Positions 50,559 to 59,757 of a stretch of DNA of 64,000 nt are shown here, one piece after another. Below the pieces are notes generated by a model that made no database searches, was not told where the DNA came from, and saw only the letters and a program-made list of their open reading frames with translations. Positions within the stretch are counted from its first letter, which is position 1, and each line of letters starts with the position of its first letter. The position numbers and the translations under genes are program-made. Origin of the DNA: Paraburkholderia phytofirmans OLGA172 (GTDB lineage Bacteria > Pseudomonadota > Gammaproteobacteria > Burkholderiales > Burkholderiaceae); assembly GCF_001634365.1 (NCBI RefSeq), contig NZ_CP014578.1, forward strand, positions 2,294,001 through 2,358,000. Reading direction: 5' to 3'.

Positions 50559-50739
50559 ATAGCGACCGCGAGCGCGGCTCAAATAGACGCAACCAGGCGA
50601 TACCAACGGACCGCCAGCGTACAGACACCACAGCTCATTCGATGCGAGGATCTGAGGCACGCGGGGCTGCAATGCGCCGTCATCAGCCGGCCGAACTAAG
50701 CCACCGCCGGTCCCTCCAACGTTTAAAAGGAGGACCATC

Positions 50740-50961
50740 ATGATCCGACTATTCTGCATTTTCGCGCTTGCGGCGGGCCTAACAGGCTGCATCGTCGCTC
50801 CGCCGTACGCTACTGGCTACGGTTATGCCCCCACGCCCGCATATGAATCTGGGCCAGGCTACTACGGATATGCGCCTGGCTATTACGTCGCACCGGCCAT
50901 CGATGTTGGGATCGGTTTTGGTGGCTACTATGGCGGCGGACACGGCGGACATGGAAGGTGA
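50740..50961 (+). CDS. Gly/Tyr-rich small lipoprotein, 73 aa
   Basis: Lipoprotein signal (MIRLFCIFALAAGLTGC) and a mature part of Gly, Tyr, Ala and Pro: YATGYGYAPTPAYESGPGYY, GYAPGYYVAPAIDVGIGFGG, YYGGGHGGHGR. AAAAGGAGGACC precedes the ATG. Such low-complexity lipoproteins are common in Burkholderiales envelopes; role unknown. Confidence 0.8.
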   Translation: MIRLFCIFALAAGLTGCIVAPPYATGYGYAPTPAYESGPGYYGYAPGYYVAPAIDVGIGFGGYYGGGHGGHGR

Positions 50962-51047
50962 ATGATCAGGCTTGCTAAAGCTTTCGACGTTACGCAGCGT
51001 GACGCTCGCGAGATCCACAGTTAACTCATCTCTCATGGAGCGAACTT

Positions 51048-51191
51048 ATGAAGAAGATCGCTATGGCCATCGTCGTTGCTGTGACAACGCTTTCCACAGC
51101 ACCGGCATTCGCCGATTACTACCATGATCACCACTGGCATCATTGCCATCGGGTTTGGCATCACCACCATTGGGAACGGATCTGCCACTAA
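51048..51191 (+). CDS. Exported His/Trp-rich micro-protein, 47 aa
   Basis: Signal peptide MKKIAMAIVVAVTTLSTAPA (FA), then a mature peptide of about 25 residues: DYYHDHHWHHCHRVWHHHHW, ERICH. It has 11 His, 3 Trp and 2 Cys. ATGGAGCGAACTT is the leader. Metal binding (Cu, Ni or Zn) in the periplasm is a strong guess from composition. Third or fourth member of the row of small exported proteins 49.7-51.2 kb. Confidence 0.75.
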   Translation: MKKIAMAIVVAVTTLSTAPAFADYYHDHHWHHCHRVWHHHHWERICH

Positions 51192-51771
51192 CGCACGGCG
51201 AAACTGGGCGTTCCGGAGAGGTAAGTCGGCCCAACTCATCGCGGCGGCCGGCAAATCCGCCACCGCAGACGGTTGGCGTTTTGGGCTGCTAGAAGCAAGC
51301 CGGCACCAGCAATACTTTTTTGCAGTCCCCTCCCCGCCTGCGGGCATCGCTTGGGTCGCCGGCTTTAATGCCGTCGACGCCGGTGGATACCGTCAACTAT
51401 CTTTCCGCCCGGACACTGTAATTGTCGCCCTCCATGCCGGACTTTTGGAGCCTTGCCGTGCGGGTCTCAGGAAGATTTCGAGTGCAGCAATCTGCTGCAT
51501 TTCGATGCGTGCAAGCTGGAAAAGGTATCCGTACCCCCGGCCAATATTGGCGCTTTGTGCTGCGTCGCAAGATTCAGAGTCCCGAGCGTGTGTCGACGGA
51601 CTCATGTCGGTAGAGTCGAGATGTGGGTGCGACACGTGTCGCCGTCAGCCGCGCGTTATGCGGCATGCTGTAGATGGTAAAGCTCTGTTTTGCCTTGTCA
51701 CATTCAGCAGTCGAAGTTTGGAGGTTGAAGCCGTGACCTGTTGTACGACCAACAGTTGCCTACCTGGACAT
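51192..51771. other. Intergenic, nothing recognised
   Basis: The long plus frame across this area is a shadow without a start or a recognisable product. Ends at the group II intron-like RNA. Confidence 0.35.
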
Positions 51772-52530
51772 GCGCGACGGGAGACCGTCGGGTGTGAAGC
51801 TCCGGGGACAAAGTACCCTTCCGACGGACGGTCCACCTTGGTGACAAGGAACCGACACTGCGAGCAGCGACGCGGTATAGGGACGAGGCAAGTTCCGCAT
51901 GCGCAACTTAAGTGAACTGCCGATAAACCTCGTCACGACTGATGGGCCAAAGCTGCTGTCAGGCCCTGACCAAACGGTGCGTAGCAGGTTGCTCCCTTCC
52001 ACATTGGGTGCACGTCGTCATCATCGCTACCGAGGAAGAGGCGGGCGCTAAACGGATAGATTCGGGAACAATCGAATCGGCAAGACTGGGAACGTGGTAA
52101 GCCCGATTCATCGCCTTGATTCCGGAACACAGCCATCAAGGCAGGCAAACCGTGAGGAGCGCTGTTGACGAAGCGGGTGTGAGAACGCGGAGAAAGCGAA
52201 TGGCGGCCTGTAACGGGCTGCATAGAGGTTCAAGATTTGCCTCGACCTGAAAGGGTGCAGACTTCCGTGTGGTGCAGCTGTCGCAGGTCCACTTTTTAGA
52301 TTCGCCGTGGGGCAGCTTGAGAGAGACCGGCTGTTTGCGGTTCAGCGCCCTCGTCTCAGCAATGAGATGAATCGACGAGGTGACGCGTGCGAAGGGCTTG
52401 TGCAGATTGACAAGACCGGCGTCAGTGTGACGTTTCATGCTGTGCGCGAGCCGTGTGCGGCGAAAGTCGCATGCACGGTTCTTCGGGGGCCCTGCTGTCG
52501 AGAGGCAGTGGGGCTACCCTCTCGCGGTCG
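51772..52530 (+). ncRNA. Putative ORF-less group II intron RNA
   Basis: About 750 bp without a gene whose 3' end contains a very good domain V: GAGCCGTGTGCGGCGAAAGT, then CGCATGCACGGTTC (52448-52481), with the GAAA loop and conserved AGC. A hairpin-like domain VI candidate follows (CCTGCTGTCGAGAGGCAGTGG). The 5' region (GCGCGACGGGAGACC, GTGTGAAGCTCCGGGGACAA) resembles domain I starts of bacterial introns. The length fits domains I-VI without the reverse transcriptase that usually sits in domain IV. The ends are approximate. It is on the strand opposite to the complete intron next to it. Confidence 0.6.
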
Positions 52531-52534
52531 CATT

Positions 52535-52583
52535 AGGTTCGGTTTGTCTGTTGCCGCCCCTTTCGTTTGGCGGTGCCCGAATA
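52535..52583. repeat. 49-bp sequence separating two group II introns
   Basis: Matches 2051-2100. The plus-strand intron ends just left of it and the minus-strand intron ends just right of it, so it is probably the shared target exon. Confidence 0.55.
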
Positions 52584-54492
52584 ACCTAGCCCTAACCCCG
52601 TTTCCACACCCCGCTCATCGAACCCAGCGTGCAGATCTCCCGCACTGGGCTCTCGGACAAGACATCACGCCTTCACACACGCCAGGCTACGCCCCCGCGG
52701 GCGCTCAGACGTACGAGCCCGAAGTGCCCGTAGAGGTGCGGGAGTGGATAGCCCCCGCCCCTGCGTCGCCTGAGCTTATGCTTGTTGCGTAGCCACCGGC
52801 GCAACCGCGTCGCGGTGTAGCTGTCGAGCGCGCGATATGCGCGGCTAACGCTCCCTACCTGGAAGTAGTTCGCCCAGCCGCGTAACGAGCGGTTCAACTT
52901 GCCCACCATCGCCGTGGTCTCTTGCCATGCCGTCTTAAGGGCAGTCAGCGCATGAATCTTTTCGACCATGCGCCGGATACTCTTCTTCGACGGGCGCAAA
53001 CCCATACGGGCCTGACCAGTTGTCGCTGAGTACATTCGCCCAAACGTAAAACCCAGGAAGTCGAATTCGCCTTCCGGCACCGAACAGATTTGTGTCTTTT
53101 CCTCGTTGACCGTCAGCTTCAGCTTGCCCATGATCGCGCGCAGTTGCGACAACGCTTTCTCAGCGTTACCTCGCTTGCACAGGATCACCAGATCGTCCGC
53201 GTAGGTCACGATTCGACTGCCAAGACTGCGCTCAAGCCCGAGCTTCTTCCATGCCAACACAAACCGGCGCATATAAATATTCGCGAGCAATGGTGAGATG
53301 GGTGAACCTTGCGGAATGCCGCGCCTGCTGTCCCTGGCCTCAGTCGTCCGCATCTTCCGACCACGGTTATCGGTTTCTTCAACGGAGCACTCCAACCACA
53401 TCCTGATCAGATGCAGAACGCGCCGGTCAACGATGCGTCGCGCCAGCGACAACATCAGTTCGGCGTGGGGAATACTTCCGAAGTAGTCCGCGAGGTCGGC
53501 GTCAACAACGTCCGTGTGACCGCGAAACAGCAGTTCTTCCACCTCGACCGCCGCTTGCTGGGCGTTGCGGCCCGGCCGGTAGGCGTACTGCTCGGGTGGA
53601 AGGTCGGCTTCGAAGATCGGTTCGAGCACCAGCATCGCTGCTGTCATGCACACCCGGTCTCGCAAGGTCGAGATGCCCAGTGGCCTCAGCTTGCCATTGG
53701 CCTTCGGGATAAACACTCTTCTGATAGGGTCCGGCCGGTAACTCTCCTGCCTGAGCGCAAGCGCCAGTTCGCCGAGCCACTTCTGTACCCCATACGCCTC
53801 GACCTCCGCGAAGTCTTGCCGATCGACACCCGGCGCGCCCTTGTTCGAGCGACACTGGGCGTACGCATGTGCCAGCACATCCTCGCGATAGATCTTGTCG
53901 TACAAGGCATAAAAGCGATACCCGGCTGCTGCCTTCGCTTTCGCGTGTAACGCCATCTGCAGCTTCTGAACACGAATCGGAGTTGATAGGTTGCCCAATC
54001 TCCACGTCCTCACTACGTATTGCGTCTGTCTTGAACTGAGGCCCCTTCCCTCCACCGGCATTACACCAGCTTCATCGGTATTACGGGCCTCTCCGTCACC
54101 CCAAGGCGCCCGGCCTGTCCCTCACGGGCGTCCGGTTGCTCATCCCTGAACACGCCAAGGGGCTTCCCGTGTTGCGTGCGCTTTCCTTGTGCACATGCTG
54201 TCGCCACTACCCCGGCGCAGCGACTGGCGGCACTGCTTCGCTCATCCATCCAGTCGTATCAGCCTTCCCCGAAAGGGTCGCCGGGTCGGCCTGCGCATCG
54301 GCATTTTCGAGGCTTGCTCAGCGTTCACTCACGTTACGGCCTGCACACTCGCGCTGTCACCAATTCGTGACACGCTTACCCGAAGGCTTCAGCCATTTCG
54401 TTACCTCCATGACTGCTCCGGTTGCTTCCGGCTGGAGCGGTTGCCGGACGGGACTTACACCCGCTGGAAAGCGCCGCCTTTTCACGGCGCAC
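52584..54492 (-). mobile_element. Group II intron with reverse transcriptase (about 1.9 kb)
   Basis: Minus strand. 5' end candidate GTGCGCC at 54492; domain I-like sequence (CAGCGGGTGTAAGTCCCGTC) follows. A reverse transcriptase gene lies in the middle. Domain V is GAGCCCAGTGCGGGAGATCT, then GCACGCTGGGTTC (52620-52652), followed by GATGAGCGGGG and a domain VI. The 3' end is near 52584. The intron looks complete. Confidence 0.85.
52673..54061 (-). CDS. ltrA: Group II intron reverse transcriptase/maturase, 462 aa
   Basis: Intron-encoded protein: reverse transcriptase blocks include [20 protein letters not shown] (RT1-2), [30 protein letters not shown] (RT3), [20 protein letters not shown] (RT4), [15 protein letters not shown] (RT5, catalytic YADD) and FDFLGFTFG (RT7). 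The thumb/maturase X domain follows ([34 protein letters not shown]). No C-terminal HNH endonuclease domain is visible. Full length, so able to promote splicing and mobility. Confidence 0.93.
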   Translation of the reverse strand: MPVEGRGLSSRQTQYVVRTWRLGNLSTPIRVQKLQMALHAKAKAAAGYRFYALYDKIYREDVLAHAYAQCRSNKGAPGVDRQDFAEVEAYGVQKWLGELALALRQESYRPDPIRRVFIPKANGKLRPLGISTLRDRVCMTAAMLVLEPIFEADLPPEQYAYRPGRNAQQAAVEVEELLFRGHTDVVDADLADYFGSIPHAELMLSLARRIVDRRVLHLIRMWLECSVEETDNRGRKMRTTEARDSRRGIPQGSPISPLLANIYMRRFVLAWKKLGLERSLGSRIVTYADDLVILCKRGNAEKALSQLRAIMGKLKLTVNEEKTQICSVPEGEFDFLGFTFGRMYSATTGQARMGLRPSKKSIRRMVEKIHALTALKTAWQETTAMVGKLNRSLRGWANYFQVGSVSRAYRALDSYTATRLRRWLRNKHKLRRRRGGGYPLPHLYGHFGLVRLSARGGVAWRV

Positions 54493-54896
54493 ACCCTGAG
54501 CTGCCCTTCGACCCGGAGTGACCTCTACGGCAGCTTCCAAGGTGAAACAGCCATTCGTCCCCTGGTGTCTGCCGGCAAGTCATCGGCCATTCAGGCCGGT
54601 TGCCGATTGCCGATTGCAACCGCGTGCCACCTTACATGATGCGCTGTCTGTCCGCTTTCGAGAACCACGAACTGATCCCGCGGACACGAAAAAGGGGGGG
54701 CGCGGGCCTTTCGGATGCGGGTGACGTTCGATCGGTTTCGGGCGAGACGTGCGCGGTCGAGTTGGTGGCGCTAGCCGGCAATCTTCAGCGCGAGTTCAGC
54801 GACATGTTTTGTCCCGGAAGCGCGCGATATCCAGCTCATTTTGTGAAGTCCCGATCTTCTTGCTCGGCCGCGCCTCCCCGATTGCACATACGTTGC
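54493..54896. other. Intergenic, nothing recognised
   Basis: Upstream exon side of the intron; no intact gene. The GAACGGGG-type run of G at 54688-54695 is unremarkable. Confidence 0.35.
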
Positions 54897-55448
54897 TCAA
54901 TGTGGCTCGCCGAGGCAAGCATCAGCGACATCGACAATCGGCTCGCTGTCGCCATAAGCTTCGTAAAAGCGATCGACGCAACTTATCTGACCGAAGGTCC
55001 ACCATGTGCCGGGCGGATCATGACCCAGCCACATCACAGTCGCCGCCGCCTTTGTCCGAAGTCCCCATTGTTGCCAATCAGAGCCTGTTGGCAAAAAACG
55101 GCCGTGCTTGTCCGCGTACAAGTTCAGGTCCAGGCCGTATCGCTTCAGGTATGGCGGGTTAAGGAGATCCTCGATAGCAGGCTTTTCGCCACGGGAAATT
55201 CGGGCGTTTTCGACCGCCTCATCCAGCCGAAAATCGCTCATGGCACGGCTGATCACTGACAACTCGAACAGCAGCGGCGCGCCAATTGCCAGGCACGTAA
55301 TACCTAGGCAGAGTACGAGCACTGCAAGAACGCGCCTTCCGGTTAGCGATGTCCGCGACACTCGCGTCCCCCATCGTCTGCTTTTCCTGTATGCCTGCGC
55401 GCGCTCGGGCAGCGTGAAACCACGCACAGTCTCGTTGGGACAATGCAC
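54897..55448 (-). CDS. Hypothetical membrane-anchored protein, 183 aa
   Basis: Basic N-terminal segment (about 36 residues) then a hydrophobic helix (VLAVLVLCLGITCLAIGAPL), then an extracytoplasmic part with ENARISRGEKPAIEDLLNPP, YLKRYGLDLNLYADKHGRFL and a Trp-rich end (MWLGHDPPGTWWTFGQISC). Several ATGs; the start may lie later (no strong ribosome-binding site at 55448). No family recognised. Confidence 0.6.
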   Translation of the reverse strand: MHCPNETVRGFTLPERAQAYRKSRRWGTRVSRTSLTGRRVLAVLVLCLGITCLAIGAPLLFELSVISRAMSDFRLDEAVENARISRGEKPAIEDLLNPPYLKRYGLDLNLYADKHGRFLPTGSDWQQWGLRTKAAATVMWLGHDPPGTWWTFGQISCVDRFYEAYGDSEPIVDVADACLGEPH

Positions 55449-55502
55449 AGCCTTGACGCGTGTGCGAAGCCCGCGCCGAACTTGTCGACAGCGCCTGATG
55501 CA

Positions 55503-55727
55503 TCAGGGTGTTTCACCTTCCTGCGGCTGTTCGTCAAGATTGCTCTTGAACTCGTACTTCTTGTGCGAACCGTCGCAGAATGGCTTGTTCTGCGAGTGGC
55601 CACATCGACACAGCCAGACCTCGTCCTTATCCACCTCAATGTTTTTCCCGCCTTGAGTGGTAATCTTGAAGTCGCCCTTGATGTGGTACGGGCCATCATT
55701 CCGGGGGGTAATAATTGCAGTCGCCAT
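55503..55727 (-). CDS. CDGSH iron-sulfur domain protein, 74 aa
   Basis: CDGSH-type [2Fe-2S] protein: EVWLCRCGHSQNKPFCDGSH, with the C-x-C-x2-S-x3-P-x-C-D-G-S-H ligand set intact (three Cys and one His). The N-terminal part (IKGDFKITTQGGKNIEVDKD) is the usual strand region of bacterial short CDGSH proteins. AGCGGAGGC precedes the ATG at 55727. Likely an electron-transfer or Fe-S carrier protein. Confidence 0.93.
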   Translation of the reverse strand: MATAIITPRNDGPYHIKGDFKITTQGGKNIEVDKDEVWLCRCGHSQNKPFCDGSHKKYEFKSNLDEQPQEGETP

Positions 55728-56205
55728 TTGAGCCTCCGCTGATTCTGAATCACGCGTTCCGCACACGTTCGGGACACTCGATGCGGCAACCTGAATACAG
55801 GTCAATTTCAGTCTATATCTGATACCACATGAAGGTGCGGCGAGCGTTGCGGCATCGCACAAAAGCTTGTGGAAAGGTTCGCCGCGAATGGTATGAGGAC
55901 ATCATGATCTGGCTTGGTGGAGGCGGTAACTATCGGCCACAGTTTCGGACGCTCGAACTCGACGCCCCGTAAGCGGACGGTCACCTGTGAGATTGCAGGG
56001 CGCGACGTGGCTGGGCCACGCTGACACCAGTCAAGACCGCCGCGTAGGCGCATTGGGCTCTGGGATGCCTAGGGTTACTGATCGATGCCGCCCGCATCGC
56101 TCCAGATCGACAAGGCCACATCACTCCCTCCCCCGCCGTTGATCCCGCTTCCACTTCGCCATACCTGCTTGCTACGCTCGGAGAGTTCGCCGCAACAGCG
56201 GGATC
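55728..56205. other. Intergenic, nothing recognised
   Basis: Nearly 480 bp with no gene that I can support. Confidence 0.35.
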
Positions 56206-56466
56206 TCATTCCGGCTTATCGAAGACGCCGGCTTCGAGATCCTGTCTGAAATGCTGCACCCAACCGGTTTCGAAGCCGATGGGGTATTCCCTCGCAATTT
56301 GTGTTGATAGTCTGGTTACGGTGACATATCCCTGCAGGCCGACGTTCTCGTCGCCCTTGGGGTCGGTCGTATCCGTTTCCAGCAGGTTGAATTCACCTTC
56401 TGTCAGTCCCTTGCGCTGCAAGGTCGCCAGGAAAGCCTGGCGTTCATCCGGTTCGATCAGTTGCAT
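56206..56466 (-). CDS. Hypothetical protein, 86 aa (paralogue of 37190-37465)
   Basis: Starts MQLIEPDERQAFLATLQRKG, with the strand GYVTVTRLSTQIAREYPIGF and end VQHFRQDLEAGVFDKPE. Shares the VTVTR strand and the final F-(E/R)-(R/Q)-D-L-(A/E)-A-G-(E/V)-F with 37190-37465. GGGAGGGCGG precedes the ATG. Unknown function; a soluble alpha/beta fold is likely. Confidence 0.65.
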   Translation of the reverse strand: MQLIEPDERQAFLATLQRKGLTEGEFNLLETDTTDPKGDENVGLQGYVTVTRLSTQIAREYPIGFETGWVQHFRQDLEAGVFDKPE

Positions 56467-56893
56467 CTTCCGCCCTCCCGTCTGTCTGATACCGATATTC
56501 GTGGTCCCCTTCACGACGTTGTCATAACCCCAAAACGTTACGCAGTGCCCAAGTGCGTCATAGCTGCGGCTGAGGTTGTGAAAGCCGAATGCCATCCGCT
56601 CATCTGGGTCCGATCCTGTCGCAGTCGGGAATCACCAGCGTACAGCTTTTGTGCACGCGCTCGATGGAAAACTGTCCGAACAGTTTTGTCATAGTTCCTG
56701 CCATCCTTCATGACCCGTCGCAATTTGCATCGGTGCGCAAAGCGCCCGGGCTCGTATCTGTGCCGACAGCAACGTCCGCTCGCTGAACGAGCCGATGCGA
56801 ATGGACGGATCAGTCCATGCGCAGACCGATAGCAGAGACTCGTTGGCCACAACAGGGATACACTCAAAATGGGATGAATTCCGGAGCAATACC
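56467..56893. other. Intergenic, partial box only
   Basis: Contains an isolated CCAGCGTACAGC near 56636 resembling box 1 of the recurring element, without the second box. No gene. Confidence 0.35.
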
Positions 56894-57211
56894 ATGACCG
56901 ACGCTACCCCCCAAAGCACATTTCGCGGTCTTCCCCTGACGCCGGAGCAGGACGCAGAAGTCAGGCACTACATAAAGAAAAGAGAGCAGCATGGCGCGCC
57001 GTGGGACACGCCGGAGCTGGAGGCCATGCTTCGAGACATGCTGCAGCCCCCGAGCGACGACGACGGAGGACCCGGTTCCACCGTCGACGAAACGAAGGCG
57101 GCCACAGAACGCGCGACAGCTTCCATCGACGAGACCATGGAACCCATTGAAGCCTGCGAAGAGCGGAATGCTGCGATGGAAACCGAGGGTATGAGGGGAC
57201 CGAAGCGTTGA
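56894..57211 (+). CDS. Hypothetical acidic protein, 105 aa
   Basis: Starts MTDATPQSTFRGLPLTPEQD and continues AEVRHYIKKREQHGAPWDTP, ELEAMLRDMLQPPSDDDGGP; the last 45 residues are acidic and probably disordered. A helix with D-T-P-E-L-E-A-M-L-R-D-M-L stands out. The start was chosen at the ATG nearest the conserved-looking part. Unknown function. Confidence 0.55.
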   Translation: MTDATPQSTFRGLPLTPEQDAEVRHYIKKREQHGAPWDTPELEAMLRDMLQPPSDDDGGPGSTVDETKAATERATASIDETMEPIEACEERNAAMETEGMRGPKR

Positions 57212-57365
57212 ATCCACGGCAGCGCTCGCGACTGCTGTTGAAATTCACCCTACGCGTTCGGACCGTCGCATGAGCCTGTTGGGAACCCGGAATCACATCG
57301 ATTGCGCGGACGTTGTACCCGTGGCGCCCTTTCGATGTATGTCCTATCTGCGACAGGAGGAGATC

Positions 57366-57620
57366 GTGAAACGCGATATGAATCTGGCACTCGCAATATT
57401 GAAGACTCTCGAGGAAAACAAATCCCCGCACCTCAGCGAATTTGACATTGAAAGTGCGCTCAAGGATGCGTTCGATGTTTCGAACCGGGGTGTGTGGTAT
57501 CAGTTGAATCTGCTGGCCGACGCAAATCTCGTCCGTTCGATGGGTAGCGACTGGCGACTAACCTGGGATGGCCACGAGTTTTTGAAGTCGGCGGTCCCGA
57601 ATGCCTTCGAAGACACCTGA
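57366..57620 (+). CDS. DUF2513-like small winged-helix protein, 84 aa
   Basis: KRDMNLALAILKTLEENKSP, then YQLNLLADANLVRS and WRLTWDGHEFLKSA: helix-turn-helix with a wing, the DUF2513 layout, whose start is typically M-K-R-D-M-(D/N)-L. That argues for the GTG at 57366, which stands 5 bases behind AGGAGG, not the ATG four codons on. Proteins of this type are common in phage and defence islands and act as small DNA-binding factors. Confidence 0.75.
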   Translation: MKRDMNLALAILKTLEENKSPHLSEFDIESALKDAFDVSNRGVWYQLNLLADANLVRSMGSDWRLTWDGHEFLKSAVPNAFEDT

Positions 57621-57822
57621 AGGGGTGACCTAAGCGCTGCAAACATCCCCCGGCTTTCGTAAAGACAACCCGATTGCGGGGGCATCGCACAGGAGGCGCC
57701 GAACGCAATAGCGGTTTGCCGAAGCGCGTTCGATTCCACGACTTGATGACGAGCTCGCCCCAACGTCCAGCCAGCCGGTTTTGTACAGCCGCATGTGCGG
57801 ATATTCCTGGTCTGAGGGGAAT

Positions 57823-59421
57823 ATGGACCGGTTAAAGTATGCGATGCTTGAATATCACGAGCGCAGCAAGCATCGCGTCAGCGGCTACGCCCCTGGCCCC
57901 GGGAAACTCGACTGGGCAACCCAACCGGATCCGTTCCGGGTGTTTCACGGCGCACCGCGCATTGGTCTGCCGTTAGCCGCGGATAGCCTGACTACACGCT
58001 ACAACGAACTGCGCTGCGGCGCTTTGCCGCCCGCGCGCAGATTCGATCTTTCCAGTCTGGCAATCCTGTTCGAACTTTCGCTCGGCCTGTCGGCGTGGAA
58101 ATCCTACGGCACCCAGCGGTGGGCATTGCGCTGCAACCCTTCGAGCGGAAATCTGCATCCGACCGAGGGCTATCTTCTGTGTCCGACTCTGCCCGGCTTG
58201 TCCGGTGGGGTCTACCATTACCTGAGCCGGAACCATTCCCTTGAATGTCGCGCTGCAGTGGATGACGAACGATGGAGCGAGGCGTTCCCGCAAAGTGGCG
58301 TCCTGATCGGCATAAGCTCGATCCCCTGGCGCGAGGCGTGGAAATACGGCATGCGCGCCTGGCGCTACTGCCAGCACGATTGCGGCCATGTCATCGCCGC
58401 GGTGAGTTACGCAGCGGCAGCGCTTGGCTGGCAGACGCGGCTGGCGGAGGCGGCTGCGGACGACGCAGTCGCCAACCTGCTTGGATTGAACCGCGGAGAA
58501 GATTTCGGGAAGGCAGAAGCAGAGGCGCCGGATGCCTTGCTCTGGATCGGCAACCCCGAATTGCGGCCTGATCTTGAGCGCTTGCTGATCGCCCTGGATA
58601 GCGCACAGTGGCACGGACGCGCGAATCAGCTGAGTCCGGGACATGTGAAGTGGCCGGATATCGATTCGATCCATCGCGCCACCCATAAGGCCCGTACTCG
58701 CGAACCGACCTTGCCGGATCCGGACGAGCGCCCGTCGCCCGCGGCACCCGCCCTTGACCTCAGCTTTGCCAGGATCGCACGGCAGCGTCGCAGCGCGGTG
58801 AATTTCGACGGTACGACGTGTATCACCAAGGCGGCGTTTTTCAGCATGCTGGCGTGCCTGTTGCCATGTCATGACACGCCGCCGTGGAATGCGCTGGTGT
58901 CTCCTGCAGCAGTGCATGCAGCGCTAATGGTGCACCGCGTGGGCGACCTGGAGCCGGGCCTGTATATGTTCGTGAGAAATCCGGGCGCACTGCCGGATCT
59001 CAAGCGGTCTCTACGTCCAGAATGGCTGTGGCAAAAGACCGGCCCCGATCATCTGCCGCTCTATCTTCTACTGCCTTACGATTTGCGCGCCACGGCAAAG
59101 TCGATCTGCTGCCACCAGGATATCGGCGCCGATTCCTGCTTTGCGCTGGGGATGATCGCAGGATTCGGAATCGCGTTGAAGCAGCCATGGCGTTATCGCC
59201 ATCTGTTCTGGGAATGCGGCATTCTTGGCCAGGCGCTCTATCTCGAAGCCGAAGCCGCCGGCGTGCGCGCGACAGGGATTGGCTGCTTTTTCGATGATGA
59301 AATGCACGCACTGCTCGGCGTGGAGGATCACACCTGGCAAAGCCTGTATCACTTCACCGTCGGCCGTGCGGTAGACGATCAGCGCCTGTCCACATGTCCA
59401 CCGTATGAGGTTCAGCCTTGA
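57823..59421 (+). CDS. SagB/ThcOx-type double nitroreductase, 532 aa
   Basis: Two nitroreductase-fold halves in one chain. The first has LRCNPSSGNLHPTEGYLLCP (the SagB P-S-(A/S)-G-x-L-H-P motif), GGVYHYLSRNHSLE and DCGHVIAAVSYAAAALGW; the second has RRSAVNFDG, VHRVGDLEPGLYMFVR and LFWECGILGQALYLEAEAAG, ATGIGCFFDDEMH. SagB-like enzymes are FMN-dependent oxidases that make azoles in peptides, but stand-alone versions act in unknown oxidation reactions; there is no YcaO partner or precursor peptide in this window. GAGGGGAAT precedes the ATG. Confidence 0.88.
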   Translation: MDRLKYAMLEYHERSKHRVSGYAPGPGKLDWATQPDPFRVFHGAPRIGLPLAADSLTTRYNELRCGALPPARRFDLSSLAILFELSLGLSAWKSYGTQRWALRCNPSSGNLHPTEGYLLCPTLPGLSGGVYHYLSRNHSLECRAAVDDERWSEAFPQSGVLIGISSIPWREAWKYGMRAWRYCQHDCGHVIAAVSYAAAALGWQTRLAEAAADDAVANLLGLNRGEDFGKAEAEAPDALLWIGNPELRPDLERLLIALDSAQWHGRANQLSPGHVKWPDIDSIHRATHKARTREPTLPDPDERPSPAAPALDLSFARIARQRRSAVNFDGTTCITKAAFFSMLACLLPCHDTPPWNALVSPAAVHAALMVHRVGDLEPGLYMFVRNPGALPDLKRSLRPEWLWQKTGPDHLPLYLLLPYDLRATAKSICCHQDIGADSCFALGMIAGFGIALKQPWRYRHLFWECGILGQALYLEAEAAGVRATGIGCFFDDEMHALLGVEDHTWQSLYHFTVGRAVDDQRLSTCPPYEVQP

Positions 59422-59757
59422 AGCGAGAACCTCATGTCCCGATCGTGGTGAGACGGTATTTTCCGCGAGCGCCCGGCGACTGGACGTCACACATAGTCCT
59501 CGTTTTCCTTATCAATGCACGGCGAACCAAACGTATTGGCGTGAGAGTAAAAAGGAAGCGACTCGCCCCCATACGAGAATAGAACCGTCGCCAGAAAGCT
59601 TGCTTTAAGGTCTGTTTTCCAAGGCGGCGATGGTTGAAAGCATCTATTCGATTTGCATCGAAGCGGACATTTTCGAGTGGTCGCAACTGGAAAGGTATAA
59701 GCGGCCGCTTCGGCCGAACGTTGCCACGCTAATCTCTGCGAATGTCTCCTTTACGAA
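59422..59757. other. Intergenic, nothing recognised
   Basis: Between the nitroreductase and IS1182; no gene supported. Confidence 0.35.

Noticed and set aside
51124..51915. Plus-strand open frame of 263 codons
   Set aside because: It begins inside the signal-peptide micro-gene at 51048 in another frame and runs into the intron RNA. No coding pattern.
57973..58917. Minus-strand 314-codon frame opposite the SagB-like gene
   Set aside because: Antisense shadow of a gene with clear nitroreductase motifs in both halves.
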